A DNA stretch of 64,000 nucleotides from Immundisolibacterales bacterium (GTDB taxonomy: Bacteria > Pseudomonadota > Gammaproteobacteria > HK1). This document shows, one piece after another, positions 26,203 through 35,573 of the stretch (position 1 is the stretch's first letter; every line of letters begins with the position of its first letter). The DNA lies in contig JAPOPW010000018.1 in the NCBI GenBank assembly GCA_026712715.1, positions 1 to 64,000 of the forward strand, read 5' to 3'. The notes beneath the pieces were generated by a model, which searched no databases, was not told the origin of the DNA, and saw nothing but the letters and a program-made list of their open reading frames with translations. The translations under genes and the position numbers were made by a program.

Positions 26203-27135
26203 ATGACCCTCCTCTTCGGCCGGCGGATGTTTCGCGAGCCCCTCCCCCCGGGGACCGGAGACGCGCCGGCCGGGCGCTCGCTCTGGCACGACGCCCGCGC
26301 GCGCTTCGTTCGCAACCGCGCCGCGGTCGCGAGCCTCGTCGTGCTCCTCCTGGTCACGCTCTTCGCCCTCTTCGGGGACTTCGTCGCGGCCTGGTCCAAC
26401 GAGGAGATCGACTGGTCGATGCTGGGGAGCGTCGCCGAGAACGGGGCGCCGTCGCTTGCGAACGGGCACTGGTTCGGGGTGGACGAGCTCGGCCGCGACC
26501 TCTTCGCCCGCACCGTGCAGGGAACCCGCATCTCGCTGATGGTCGGCATCGTCGGCGCGCTCATCTCGGTGGTCGTCGGCACCCTGTACGGCGCTACCGC
26601 GGGCTACTTCGGCGGCCGGCTCGACGGGGTGATGATGCGCGTCGTCGACGTGCTGATGGCCATTCCCTACATGTTCGTCCTCATCCTCTTCATGGTGGTC
26701 TTCGGCCGCTCGATCCTGATGCTCTTCATCGGCATCGGCCTCGTGAGCTGGCTCGACATGGCCCGCATCGCCCGCGGGCAGACCCTCAACATCAAGCACC
26801 GGGAATTCGTCGAGGCGGCAGTCGCGATCGGGGTCCGACCCCGCCGGATCATCCTCCGTCACATCGTCCCCAACCTGCTCGGAGTGGTAATCGTCTACGC
26901 GACCCTGCTCGTCCCGTCGATGATCATCTACGAGAGCTTCATCAGCTTCCTCGGCCTCGGCGTCCAGGAGCCCGACACGAGCTGGGGCGCCCTCATCAAC
27001 GACGGGGCAAGCCAGATGCAGTACGGGACGCTCTGGCAGCTCCTGTTTCCGCTCTTCTTCTTCGTCGTCACCCTGTTCTCGCTGTTCTTCCTCGGCGACG
27101 GGCTCCGCGACGCGCTCGACCCGAATGACCGCTGA
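26203..27135 (+). CDS. oppC: peptide ABC transporter permease, OppC-like
   Basis: The 310-aa permease pairs with OppB. It has an N-terminal cytoplasmic stretch (LWHDARARFVRNRAAVASLV), then about six helices, with the family blocks HWFGVDELGRDLFARTVQGT and coupling loop EFVEAAVAIGVRPRRIILRH. The end LGDGLRDALDPNDR is the usual OppC/DppC C-terminus. Its ribosome site overlaps the oppB stop and oppD starts 3 bp after its own stop, so the genes are tightly coupled. Confidence 0.94.
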   Translation: MTLLFGRRMFREPLPPGTGDAPAGRSLWHDARARFVRNRAAVASLVVLLLVTLFALFGDFVAAWSNEEIDWSMLGSVAENGAPSLANGHWFGVDELGRDLFARTVQGTRISLMVGIVGALISVVVGTLYGATAGYFGGRLDGVMMRVVDVLMAIPYMFVLILFMVVFGRSILMLFIGIGLVSWLDMARIARGQTLNIKHREFVEAAVAIGVRPRRIILRHIVPNLLGVVIVYATLLVPSMIIYESFISFLGLGVQEPDTSWGALINDGASQMQYGTLWQLLFPLFFFVVTLFSLFFLGDGLRDALDPNDR

Positions 27136-27138
27136 GCG

Positions 27139-28107
27139 ATGACCCTGCTCAGGGTGCGGAATCTTCGCGTGTCCTTCGCGACCGGGGACGGCACCGTCAA
27201 TGCGGTCAACGGGGTCGATCTCGACGTCGAGGCCGGACAGTCGCTCGCGGTCGTGGGGGAGAGCGGATCGGGCAAGAGCCAGCTCATGCTGGCCGTCATG
27301 GGGCTGCTCGCGCGCAACGGGACCGCGGCCGGCTCGGTCGAGCTCGAGAGCGTCGAGCTCCTCGGCCTCGACGAACGGGAGCTCAACCGGATCCGCTCGC
27401 GCCGGATCGCGATGGTGTTCCAGGACCCGATGACCGCGCTCAATCCGTACCTGCGCGTTGCGGACCAGATGACCGAAGGCCTGGTCCTGCACCTCGGCAT
27501 GGCGCGGCGCGAGGCGCTCGCCGAGTCCGTCCGCCTGCTCGACGCGATGGAGGTGCCGGACGCGAGGCGGCAGATCGCGATGTATCCGCACGAGTTCTCG
27601 GGGGGAATGCGGCAGCGGGTGCTGATCGCGATGGCGCTCTCGTGCCGCCCGCGCCTGCTGATCGCGGACGAGCCGACGACCGCCCTCGACGTCACCGTGC
27701 AGTCCCGGATCATGCGGATTCTCGCCGAGGCGCGGGCGGAGCTCGGCACCGCGGTCGTCCTCGTAACCCACGACGTGGGAATCGTGGCCGGGGGCTGCGA
27801 GCACATGGTCGTGCTGTACGGCGGGCAGGTCATGGAGAGCGGGCCGGTGGACCGGGTCTTCGCCGCCCCGTACCACCCCTACACCGAGGGCCTGCTGAAC
27901 GCGGTGCCGCGACTCGACCGCGACGATTCCCGCCTGCCATCGATCCCGGGCGACCCACCGGACATGAACCGCCCGCCCGCCGGCTGTCCGTTCGCCGCCC
28001 GCTGTCCACGGGCGGTCGATCGCTGCCGGCACGAGCTGCCGGGACTGCTCTCCCGGGCTCCGGATCGGCGGGTCGCCTGCCACCTTCCGCTGGACGGGCC
28101 GGCGTGA
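27139..28107 (+). CDS. oppD: peptide ABC transporter ATPase, OppD-like
   Basis: The 322-aa ATPase shows Walker [10 protein letters not shown]-loop MVFQDPMTALNPYLRV, signature FSGGMRQRV, Walker [13 protein letters not shown] and switch histidine VTHDVG. The oligopeptide-specific C-terminal extension contains GCPFAARCPRAVDRC, a cysteine cluster that in this family can bind an Fe-S centre. The stop overlaps the next gene's GTG as GTGA. It forms a heterodimer with OppF. Confidence 0.94.
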   Translation: MTLLRVRNLRVSFATGDGTVNAVNGVDLDVEAGQSLAVVGESGSGKSQLMLAVMGLLARNGTAAGSVELESVELLGLDERELNRIRSRRIAMVFQDPMTALNPYLRVADQMTEGLVLHLGMARREALAESVRLLDAMEVPDARRQIAMYPHEFSGGMRQRVLIAMALSCRPRLLIADEPTTALDVTVQSRIMRILAEARAELGTAVVLVTHDVGIVAGGCEHMVVLYGGQVMESGPVDRVFAAPYHPYTEGLLNAVPRLDRDDSRLPSIPGDPPDMNRPPAGCPFAARCPRAVDRCRHELPGLLSRAPDRRVACHLPLDGPA

Positions 28108-29114
28108 GCGAGCCGCTCCTGCGCGTCCGCGATCTGTCCGTCACCTTTCCCGTTCGCGGGCGCGAAGGCTGGCCGTGGGCGCGCCCGCGGCCGCTTCGCG
28201 CGGTCCGCGACGTGAGCTTCGACCTCGCGGCGGGCGAGAGCCTGGGGATCGTCGGCGAGAGCGGTTCGGGCAAGACCACCCTCGCCCGCGCCCTCATCGG
28301 GACCGTGCCGGCCGCGGCGGGCGAAGCGCGCTGGCAGGGCGAAGACCTGCTGCGAATGCCTCCGGCGGCGCGTCATCGCCATCGTCGCGACATCCAGATG
28401 GTGTTCCAGGACCCGCTGGCCGCGCTGGACCCCCGGATGACGGCGGGGGAGATCATCGCCGAGCCCCTTCTCGTACATGAGCCGCGACTGGCTCGAAGGG
28501 AAGTCCGGGCGCGGGTCGCGCAGATGATGGAGCGGGTGGGCCTCCTCCCCAATCAGGTCAACCGCTATCCGCACGAATTCTCGGGCGGCCAGTGCCAGCG
28601 CATCAACATTGCGCGGGCCCTCGTCGTGCGGCCCCGCCTCGTCGTCTGCGACGAGCCCGTTTCCGCCCTCGACGTGAGCGTGCAGGCGCAGGTGATCAAC
28701 CTGCTCGGCGATCTCGGCCGCGACCTCGGGCTCGCCCTCATCTTCATCGCGCACGATCTCGCGGTCGTGAAGCACATCTGCGATCGGATCCTGGTGTTCT
28801 ATCTCGGCCGCGCCATGGAGCTCGGCGCGGCCCGCGACGTCGTTCGCGAGCCGCGTCATCCCTACACCCGCGCCCTGGTCGCGGCCGCGCCGATCCCGGA
28901 CCCGGCAATCGAGCGCGGGCGCCGCACGGCCGTTCTCGAAGGGGACCTGCCGTCACCCCTCGCGCCGCCCTCGGGCTGCGTGTTCCGGACCCGCTGCCCG
29001 ATCGCCCGCCCCTCGTGCGCAGCGGCGATTCCGCCCATGCAGGATTTCGGGGGCGGTCACCTCGCGGCTTGCCCGCATACGGGGCAGGCGGGGCACGGTG
29101 AAGCACCCGGGTGA
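28104..29114 (+). CDS. oppF: peptide ABC transporter ATPase, OppF-like
   Basis: The 336-aa second ATPase has Walker A GESGSGKTT, Q-loop MVFQDPLAALDPR, signature FSGGQCQRI, Walker [13 protein letters not shown] and switch histidine IAHDLAVV. The C-terminal extension has the GCVFRTRCPIARPSC cysteine cluster. GTG 28104 overlaps the oppD stop. A CACCCGGGTG palindrome covers the stop codon. This completes the oppABCDF set. Confidence 0.93.
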   Translation: MSEPLLRVRDLSVTFPVRGREGWPWARPRPLRAVRDVSFDLAAGESLGIVGESGSGKTTLARALIGTVPAAAGEARWQGEDLLRMPPAARHRHRRDIQMVFQDPLAALDPRMTAGEIIAEPLLVHEPRLARREVRARVAQMMERVGLLPNQVNRYPHEFSGGQCQRINIARALVVRPRLVVCDEPVSALDVSVQAQVINLLGDLGRDLGLALIFIAHDLAVVKHICDRILVFYLGRAMELGAARDVVREPRHPYTRALVAAAPIPDPAIERGRRTAVLEGDLPSPLAPPSGCVFRTRCPIARPSCAAAIPPMQDFGGGHLAACPHTGQAGHGEAPG

Positions 29115-29508
29115 GCGTGCGGCCGCCGATTCGCCTCCCCCGCATTCGTGCTCCGGTGACTTCGGGCCGAACGTTTCGCTTCCACGGTCCGCGGCGGGGG
29201 CTTCGGCGGTGCGTTCCCGGGAGGGTCGCCGCTCCGCGCGCCGGCCGTCGCCGCCGCCGTCGTTCCGGCGGTCGGTGAGGTCGGTCGGAATTGCCTGCAC
29301 CGTGGTTCGGGAAACGGGCCCGGCGCCCGGAATCGGTGAAGGTCGAAACCGGGATTGGTTGTGGAATTTGCAGGACCTGGTCTATTCTTCTTCTGAATCC
29401 CCAGTTGAGGGTTCGCACGAATTCATATTTTGTCTGTCCGGCCGGATACGAGCTGCCGGATTCATCAATCAGTTCAATCGTCATGGAACCGGGGGAGGGT
29501 GACACCCG
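29115..29508 (+). promoter_or_regulatory. 394-bp region upstream of the GS-like gene
   Basis: The left part is GC-rich and featureless. The segment 29340-29480 is clearly AT-richer than its surroundings and is the likely promoter zone. Candidates are TATTCT at 29383-29388 with a poor -35, or TTGAGG at 29405-29410 with TATTTT at 29426-29431 (15-bp spacer, shorter than ideal). I do not favour one. A GGGGGAGGG ribosome site precedes ATG 29509. Confidence 0.35.
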
Positions 29509-30930
29509 ATGACTGCGCAATCATTGACCATGGCCGGGGCGCTTCCCGATATCGAGCGGGTCCGCGAAGCGAAGGCGATGCTTTCCGAGGCGGGGGTCCG
29601 CTACGTGCTCTCGTGCTGGATCGATCTCCTCGGCGTGCCGAAGACCAAGCCGGTGCCGCTCAGCAACTTCGAGGATCTGTGCATGGGCCGGGGTCCGCAA
29701 TTCGCGGTGCACTCGGTCTCGTTCGTGCCCGAGCTCTCCCCGGCCGACGCCGACCAGATCCCGGTTCCGGACCTCGACACCCTGGTCGTGTGCCCGTGGG
29801 ACCGCACCTGCGCGTGGATGGTCGCGGACCTCTGGTGGGAGGATGCGCCCTACAACCTGTGCCCGCGCCACGCGCTCAAGCGGGTGGTGCGCGACGCCGC
29901 GGCGAAGGGATACGCGGGATTCGCGGGAATCGAGCCGGAGTTCATCGCCATGCGATGGCGGGACGGCCGGCCGGTCAAGGCATTCGACGACGATCCGCTC
30001 CCCGGCGAAGGGGTGCGGCCGCGACGCCAGGCGTTCGGCTACGACGTCGAGTACTCCATCGATTCGATGGGGTATCTCGGCGCCCTGATCGACATTCTCG
30101 AAGAGCTCGGCTGGGGGCTGAAGGACGTGGTCGCCGAGGGAGCCTACTCCCAGTTCGAGCTCGACTTCGGCTACACCGACGTCCTCGAGATGGCGGACCG
30201 GCTGGTGTTCCTGCGCATGCTGCTGAAGGAGGTCGCCAAGAAGCACGGGATGTTCATCACCTTCATGCCCAAGCCCACCATCGGCGACTGGCGTTCGGGG
30301 GCGCACATCAACTACTCGATGCGACGGGTCGACGCCCCGGGGGTGAACCTCTTCGAGGACGCGGGCGGCGGTGGCTGGGCTGACGCCGTGTACCACGCGG
30401 TCGGGGGGCTGCTCCGCCACGGTGGGGCGCTCACCGCCATCGCCTGCTCGACGGTCAACTCCTACAACGGCCTCGTGCCGCGGGTCGGCGGGTTCGAAGG
30501 CGGCACCGTGACGTGGGCGCCGACCCACATGACCTACGGCAACAACAACCGTTCGTGCATGCTGCGCCTGCCCCAGAACCGGTTCTGCATCGAGAACCGG
30601 GCCGCCGACATGTGCATGAACCCGTATCTCGGGCTCGCGATGACGACCGCGGCGACCGTCGCCGGGGTCGTCGAGGGCATCGATCCCGGTCCGCCCCTCG
30701 ACCGCGACCTCTATCGGCTCACCGACGAGGAGATCCGCGCCGGTGGCGGCCAGCGCCTGCCCCGACACCTCCTCGAAGCGACCGAAATCCTGCGCGAGGA
30801 CCCCCTTGCCGCCGAGGTGCTCGGCCCGGCGATGATGAACTCCTGGCTGCGGTACAAGGTCGACGAGTGGGAGCGGTATCACCAGGCGGTGACGGACTGG
30901 GAGGTGCAGGAATACCTGCGGCTCTTCTGA
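29509..30930 (+). CDS. glutamine-synthetase-family ligase (GlnT / gamma-glutamyl-amide synthetase type)
   Basis: The 473-aa enzyme retains the glutamine synthetase active-site blocks: metal glutamate in GFAGIEPEF, the EGAYSQFELDF block with two glutamates and Gln, metal His in GAHINYSM, the ATP/substrate arginine in GNNNRSCMLRLP, and IENRAADMCMNPYL. The N-terminal domain starts VLSCWIDLLGVPKTKPVP. Sequence style is that of GlnT-like enzymes that condense glutamate with ammonia, methylamine or another amine. The true amine is unknown. The next gene, a MetX-like hydrolase, starts 29 bp after the stop, so the pair probably forms an operon, downstream of the peptide importer. Confidence 0.85.
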   Translation: MTAQSLTMAGALPDIERVREAKAMLSEAGVRYVLSCWIDLLGVPKTKPVPLSNFEDLCMGRGPQFAVHSVSFVPELSPADADQIPVPDLDTLVVCPWDRTCAWMVADLWWEDAPYNLCPRHALKRVVRDAAAKGYAGFAGIEPEFIAMRWRDGRPVKAFDDDPLPGEGVRPRRQAFGYDVEYSIDSMGYLGALIDILEELGWGLKDVVAEGAYSQFELDFGYTDVLEMADRLVFLRMLLKEVAKKHGMFITFMPKPTIGDWRSGAHINYSMRRVDAPGVNLFEDAGGGGWADAVYHAVGGLLRHGGALTAIACSTVNSYNGLVPRVGGFEGGTVTWAPTHMTYGNNNRSCMLRLPQNRFCIENRAADMCMNPYLGLAMTTAATVAGVVEGIDPGPPLDRDLYRLTDEEIRAGGGQRLPRHLLEATEILREDPLAAEVLGPAMMNSWLRYKVDEWERYHQAVTDWEVQEYLRLF

Positions 30931-30959
30931 CAGGCGGGCGGGGCCGGGGGCGATCCGCG

Positions 30960-32027
30960 GTGGCAGCGGACCACGCGGTGTTCGAGCTCGGGGAGACGTC
31001 GCTCCAGTGCGGCGTGTCCCTGCCCGCTGCACGGCTCGCCTACCGGACGTACGGCACGCTCGATGCGAGCGGCGACAACGTGATCGTCATGCCCACCTTC
31101 TACACGGGCACGCACGCGCGCAACGAGGGGTACCTGCGAAGGATGCCGGCCCTCGACCCCTCCCGCTGGTTCATCGTTTCGATCAACCTGTTCGGCAACG
31201 GCCTCTCTTCGTCGCCGAGCAACACCGCGCCGCCCTTCGACGGGCCGCGGTTTCCCCCCGTCACCCTGTTCGACAACGTCGCCGCCCAGCACCGGCTCCT
31301 CACCGAGGGGCTGGGTGTCGAGCGCGTCGCGCTCGTGCTGGGGTGGTCCATGGCCGGTTGCCAGGCGTACCAATGGGGAGCGCAGTACCCGGACCTGGTC
31401 GACGCCATACTCCCGTTCTGCGCCTCGGCGCGCACGTCGCCGCACAACCAGGTGTTTCTCGAGGGAGTGAAGGCGGCCCTCGTGGCCGACGCGGCATTTG
31501 CGGGCGGCGACTACGACACGCCGCCCGAGACGGGACTGCGAGCGTTCGGGCGGGTCTACGCGGGCTGGGCGTACTCGCAGACCTTCTACCGCGAGCGGCT
31601 GCACCGCGAGCTCGGCTTCGAGACCTGGGAGGAGCTGCTGCTCGACTGGGAGCGCGACCACCTCGAGTGGGACGCCAACGACCTGCTGGCCAAGCTCCGG
31701 ACCTGGCAGCAGGGCGACATCAGCGCCAACGAGCGCTACCGGGGGGACTTCGTCCGCGCGCTCGGCGGCATCCGTGCCCGGGCGATCCTCGTCCCGTGCA
31801 CCACCGACCTCTACTTCCCGCCCGAGGACAACGCCGTCGAGGCCCGCCACATGCCGAACGCCGAGCTTCGGCCGTATGCCTCGGCGTGGGGCCATTGCGC
31901 GGCGACTCCGAGTCGCGAGGACGGCGACTTCATGCGCTTCCTCGACCGGTGCGTGTCGGAGCTGCTGGAGGGCCGAGAGCGGCCGGAACCATCGGCCGGC
32001 GACCGCGTGCGACCGATGCGTCCCTGA
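30960..32027 (+). CDS. alpha/beta hydrolase, homoserine O-acetyltransferase (MetX)-like
   Basis: The 355-aa protein belongs to the MetX-like branch of the alpha/beta hydrolases. The nucleophile elbow is LGWSMAGCQ, the acid lies in TTDLYFPPE and the catalytic histidine in AWGHCAA. The N-terminus LAYRTYGTLDASGDNVIVM is typical. MetX enzymes usually show GGSMGG at the elbow, so the WSMA variant suggests another acyl transfer or hydrolysis. GTG 30960 is the start consistent with the family. It converges with an amidase gene 9 bp away. Confidence 0.82.
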   Translation: MAADHAVFELGETSLQCGVSLPAARLAYRTYGTLDASGDNVIVMPTFYTGTHARNEGYLRRMPALDPSRWFIVSINLFGNGLSSSPSNTAPPFDGPRFPPVTLFDNVAAQHRLLTEGLGVERVALVLGWSMAGCQAYQWGAQYPDLVDAILPFCASARTSPHNQVFLEGVKAALVADAAFAGGDYDTPPETGLRAFGRVYAGWAYSQTFYRERLHRELGFETWEELLLDWERDHLEWDANDLLAKLRTWQQGDISANERYRGDFVRALGGIRARAILVPCTTDLYFPPEDNAVEARHMPNAELRPYASAWGHCAATPSREDGDFMRFLDRCVSELLEGRERPEPSAGDRVRPMRP

Positions 32028-32036
32028 CCGCCCCGG

Positions 32037-33536
32037 TCATCCGGTGGGCGGGAGTGCCGTCTCGCGTTTGCGGCAGATTTCGTACCGGTCCTGCCAGGGC
32101 CGCAACCGTTCGAACACCGCGCTCGCCGCGAGGACGTCGACGTCGGCGTGCCGCCCCCCGACGATCTGCATCCCGACCGGAAGCCCGTCGGCGAGGCCGG
32201 CCGGGACCGATGCGGCGGGATGGCCGGTGAAGTTGATGGGGTAGGTGAGGCACCAGCCGATCAGCGGGTCGATGGCCTCGCCGTTCACCTCGGTCGGGCC
32301 GACCGTGTTGCCGTCGTCGGCGTTCTCCACCGGAAGGCAGGCCAGCGAGGGAGTGACGAGGAGATCGTGGGTGTCGAGGACTCCCTGGACGGCATCGTAG
32401 ACCTCCGTGCGCACGGCCTGATCGCGAATGACGTCGTGGATCGTCATTCGCTTGCCGGTCTCGATCCAGGCGTGGATTTCGGGCGGCAGATCGTCCGGGT
32501 GCTCTCCGAGAAGGTCGATGCCCCGCTCCTTGATCACCTCCAGGTTGAGCAGCAGGTTGGCCATGATCAATCGGCACCAGAGGTCGCTGAGCTCGCGCTG
32601 CGACCGGCGGATTCCCACCTCGACCTCCTCGACGTGCGCCCCGGCTTCCTCGAAGGCCCGGACCGCCGTCGCGACGACCTCCGCGACCCGCGGGTCCACC
32701 GGGAAGACGTCGAGGTTCGGGCTGTAGGCGACCTTCATCCCCCGAATCGAGCGTCGGGTGGCCCCGAGCCAGTCGATCTCTTCGTCCAGACTGAAGGGAT
32801 CGCGCGAGTCGTAGCCGGCGAGCACGGTGAGGGCGAGGGCCGAGTCCTCCACCGTGCGGGTGATCGCTCCGTCGAACAGGAACGGGCTCGATCCGTTGAA
32901 GGCGTTGGGCCGGGCCACGTGCGGGAGGCGCCCGGCCGACGCCTTGAAGCCGTAGACCCCGGACCAGGAAGACGGGATCCGGATGGAGCCGCCGCCGTCG
33001 GTCCCCTGGGCGAGCGGCAGCAGCCCGTCGGCCACCGCGCCCGCGCTCCCGCCCGACGAGCCCCCGGTGTTGCGCCGGGTGTCGAAGGGGTTGCGGGACG
33101 GTCCGAAGAGATAGTTGTCGCACGTGCCGCGGAACCCGAAGACGGGACTGTTGGTCAGGCCGAGGTGAATCGCGCCGGCTCGCTCCATGCGCTCCGCGAA
33201 GGGGCACCAGCGATCCGCCACGAAGTTGCTGAACGCGCGAATGCCCCCGAAGGTGCCGGGCCAGCCCGGCTTGAGGCCGTTGAGGTCCTTGATCGCGGTC
33301 GGAATGCCGTGGAGCGGCCCGAGCGCGTCCCCGGCCATCACTTCCCGCTCGGCCCGCTTCGCCTCGCTCCGGGCGTCCTCGGCCGCGACATGGACGAAGG
33401 CGGTGATGCCGGGGTTGCGCGCCTCGATCCGTTCGAGAAACGCATCGACGATCTCGACCGGCGAGAGATCCCGGGAGCGGACCCGGCGCGCCAGCTCGGC
33501 GGCGCTCGTGTAGGCGAGTTCATCGGACAGGGACAT
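32037..33536 (-). CDS. amidase, amidase-signature family
   Basis: The 499-aa amidase has the Ser-cisSer-Lys triad: K83 in PTAIKDLNG, S160 in NTGGSSGGSAG and nucleophile S184 in GTDGGGSIRIP. The S160 to S184 spacing equals that of characterised members. It hydrolyses an amide to acid and ammonia in the cytoplasm; substrate unknown. A strong AGGAGGAAGCC site precedes ATG 33536. It is 51 bp downstream of the dppC-like gene on the same strand, so it probably degrades something imported by that transporter. Confidence 0.9.
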   Translation of the reverse strand: MSLSDELAYTSAAELARRVRSRDLSPVEIVDAFLERIEARNPGITAFVHVAAEDARSEAKRAEREVMAGDALGPLHGIPTAIKDLNGLKPGWPGTFGGIRAFSNFVADRWCPFAERMERAGAIHLGLTNSPVFGFRGTCDNYLFGPSRNPFDTRRNTGGSSGGSAGAVADGLLPLAQGTDGGGSIRIPSSWSGVYGFKASAGRLPHVARPNAFNGSSPFLFDGAITRTVEDSALALTVLAGYDSRDPFSLDEEIDWLGATRRSIRGMKVAYSPNLDVFPVDPRVAEVVATAVRAFEEAGAHVEEVEVGIRRSQRELSDLWCRLIMANLLLNLEVIKERGIDLLGEHPDDLPPEIHAWIETGKRMTIHDVIRDQAVRTEVYDAVQGVLDTHDLLVTPSLACLPVENADDGNTVGPTEVNGEAIDPLIGWCLTYPINFTGHPAASVPAGLADGLPVGMQIVGGRHADVDVLAASAVFERLRPWQDRYEICRKRETALPPTG

Positions 33537-33587
33537 GGCTTCCTCCTGAGGGGTGGTCCGCCCCGACGCCTCGGTCGGGGAATCGAT

Positions 33588-34412
33588 TCATCGTTCCGTC
33601 ATGATGGTGGGATCGAGCACGTCGCGGAGCACGTCGCCCAGCATGTTGAGACCGAGGACGGTGGCCGCGACCGCGATTCCCGGGACGAGCGCGGTCCACG
33701 CCGCCACGTCGAGATAGTCGCGCGACGCCTGGATCATGAGGCCCCAGGACGGGGTCGGTGGCTGGGTTCCGAGACCGAGGAACGAGAGGGCGGCCTCGGC
33801 AAGGATCGCGAACGCGATCGAGATGGTCGCCTGCACGATGACGGGCGCCATGATGTTCGGCACGATGTGCAGCCGGATGATTCGCCAGTTCGACGCGCCC
33901 TGCGAGCGTGCCGCCTCGACGTAGGGAAGGGCCGCCACCCGCAGGGTCTCGCCCCGAACGATGCGCGAGAGATACGGCGTGAACGCGATCCCGATGGCGA
34001 GGATGGTGTTGGGCAGGTTCGGCCCGAGCACGGCCGAGATCGTGAGCGCGAGCAGCAGCACGGGAAAGCTCAGGAGGGTGTCCACGAGCCGCATCAGGGA
34101 GTGATCCGTCCATCCGCCGAAGTAGCCCGAGACCACGCCGAGGGGGAGGCCGATGACGAGGCTCAAGGCCACCGCGAGGACCGCGATCACGAGCGAGGTG
34201 TGAGCGCCGAGGAGCACCCGCCAGACGAGCTCGCGCCCGAGCTGGTCGGTCCCGAACGGGTGCTCGATCGATGGCGGTTTCAGCCGCACGAGCACGTTGA
34301 TCTTCGTCGTCAGCTCTTCGGGGACGAGGAACGGGGCCCCGATCGCCACCAGGGTGAAGACGGTCACCAGCGAGAGGCCGATGATGCCCTTTGGCGAGAG
34401 GATGGCGCGCAC
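33588..34412 (-). CDS. dppC: peptide/nickel-type ABC permease, DppC-like
   Basis: The 274-aa permease has about five to six helices. It carries HPFGTDQLGRELVWRVLLG at the start of the conserved part, the coupling loop PYVEAARSQGASNWRIIRLH and an LNMLGDVLRDVLDPT end. GTG 34412 lies 10 bp after the dppB stop. It is the partner of the dppB product. Confidence 0.92.
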   Translation of the reverse strand: MRAILSPKGIIGLSLVTVFTLVAIGAPFLVPEELTTKINVLVRLKPPSIEHPFGTDQLGRELVWRVLLGAHTSLVIAVLAVALSLVIGLPLGVVSGYFGGWTDHSLMRLVDTLLSFPVLLLALTISAVLGPNLPNTILAIGIAFTPYLSRIVRGETLRVAALPYVEAARSQGASNWRIIRLHIVPNIMAPVIVQATISIAFAILAEAALSFLGLGTQPPTPSWGLMIQASRDYLDVAAWTALVPGIAVAATVLGLNMLGDVLRDVLDPTIMTER

Positions 34413-34422
34413 GCTTCGCTCC

Positions 34423-35364
34423 CTACTCCAGCCGGACGCGCGGGTCGATGAGGGTGTAGAGCACGTCGACGACGAGGTTCGCGAGCATCACGACGGCCGC
34501 GATCACGAACACGGACGACTGGATGAGGGGCACGTCCCGGTTGAGGAGCGCCTGGTAGGTGAGCCAGCCCATCCCCGTGTAGTTGAACAGGCTCTCGATC
34601 ACGATGATCGAGCCGAAGAGATAGCCGAGCTGCAGGCCGGCGACCGTCACCACCGGCGAGATGGCGTTGCGGAGCGCGTGCCGGAACACCACCGCCCCGC
34701 GCCCGAGGCCCTTCGCGCGGCACACCCGGATGAAGTCCTGGCCCAGCACCTCGAGCATGGCGGATCGGGTCATGCGGGTAAGATGGGCCATGAGGCTCAG
34801 CCCGAGCGCGGTGGCGGGCAGGAGCGCGTGGCGGAACGCGAGCCAGAAGTCCTCGGTCGGCGATGCGTATCCCGACGACGGCAGCCACCCGAGCCCCCGG
34901 GAGATCAGCAGGATGAGCACGATGCCCCAGAAGAAATCGGGGAGGCTGATGCCGGCGAGGGCTATCCCGGAACCGGCCGTGTCCTGCCACCGGTCGCGGT
35001 AGACGGCACTCACCACCCCGAGCGGAATCGCGGTCGCGAGCGCGATGAGCAGCGACAGGACCACGATCATCGCGCTCGCCGTCACCTTCTGGCCGATGAG
35101 CGCGGCAATCGGCTCCTTGTAGCGAAGGCTCACCCCCCAGTCGCCGGAGAGCATGCCGCCGATCCAGCGGCCGTACTGCACGATGAGCGGGTCGTTGAGT
35201 CCGAGCGACTCGCGAAGCCCGGCCAGGGCGGTCGGGTTACTCTGGGTCCCCATGATCATCATGGCCACGTCGCCGGGGAGGACGTGGGTGATCGCGAACG
35301 TCACCACGGAGATGAGGAGGAGGGTGAGGGCGAACAGGGCCGCCCGCCGGGCGAGATAGCTCAC
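34423..35364 (-). CDS. dppB: peptide/nickel-type ABC permease, DppB-like
   Basis: The 313-aa permease has six predicted helices, an N-terminal VTFAITHVLPGDVAMMI block and the coupling loop IRVCRAKGLGRGAVVFRHAL. The start is GTG 35364, and it ends in LIDPRVRLE as is typical of DppB. It follows dppA after a 209-bp gap of GC-rich sequence and precedes dppC by 10 bp. Confidence 0.92.
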   Translation of the reverse strand: MSYLARRAALFALTLLLISVVTFAITHVLPGDVAMMIMGTQSNPTALAGLRESLGLNDPLIVQYGRWIGGMLSGDWGVSLRYKEPIAALIGQKVTASAMIVVLSLLIALATAIPLGVVSAVYRDRWQDTAGSGIALAGISLPDFFWGIVLILLISRGLGWLPSSGYASPTEDFWLAFRHALLPATALGLSLMAHLTRMTRSAMLEVLGQDFIRVCRAKGLGRGAVVFRHALRNAISPVVTVAGLQLGYLFGSIIVIESLFNYTGMGWLTYQALLNRDVPLIQSSVFVIAAVVMLANLVVDVLYTLIDPRVRLE

Positions 35365-35573
35365 GGCCGGCTACCGGTGGTCCGGGTCATTGCACCTTCC
35401 GGGCCGGTCACGGCGTGATGACGAAGGGTCCGGTCGGGCAGGTACGCGGTCGAGGAATCCGCCCCGCGCGCCCAGGGCGGTCCGCGAACGCCCTGCACCT
35501 CCCGAACGCCCGGGCGCCCCGTTCGGGACGCCCGGGCCGTCGGTGCGCACGACTCCGCGTCGGAGCCGGAGTC

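Noticed and set aside
32148-34451. Long plus-strand frame opposite the amidase and dppC
   Set aside because: The amidase triad and permease coupling loop are on the minus strand; the antisense frame has no recognisable features.
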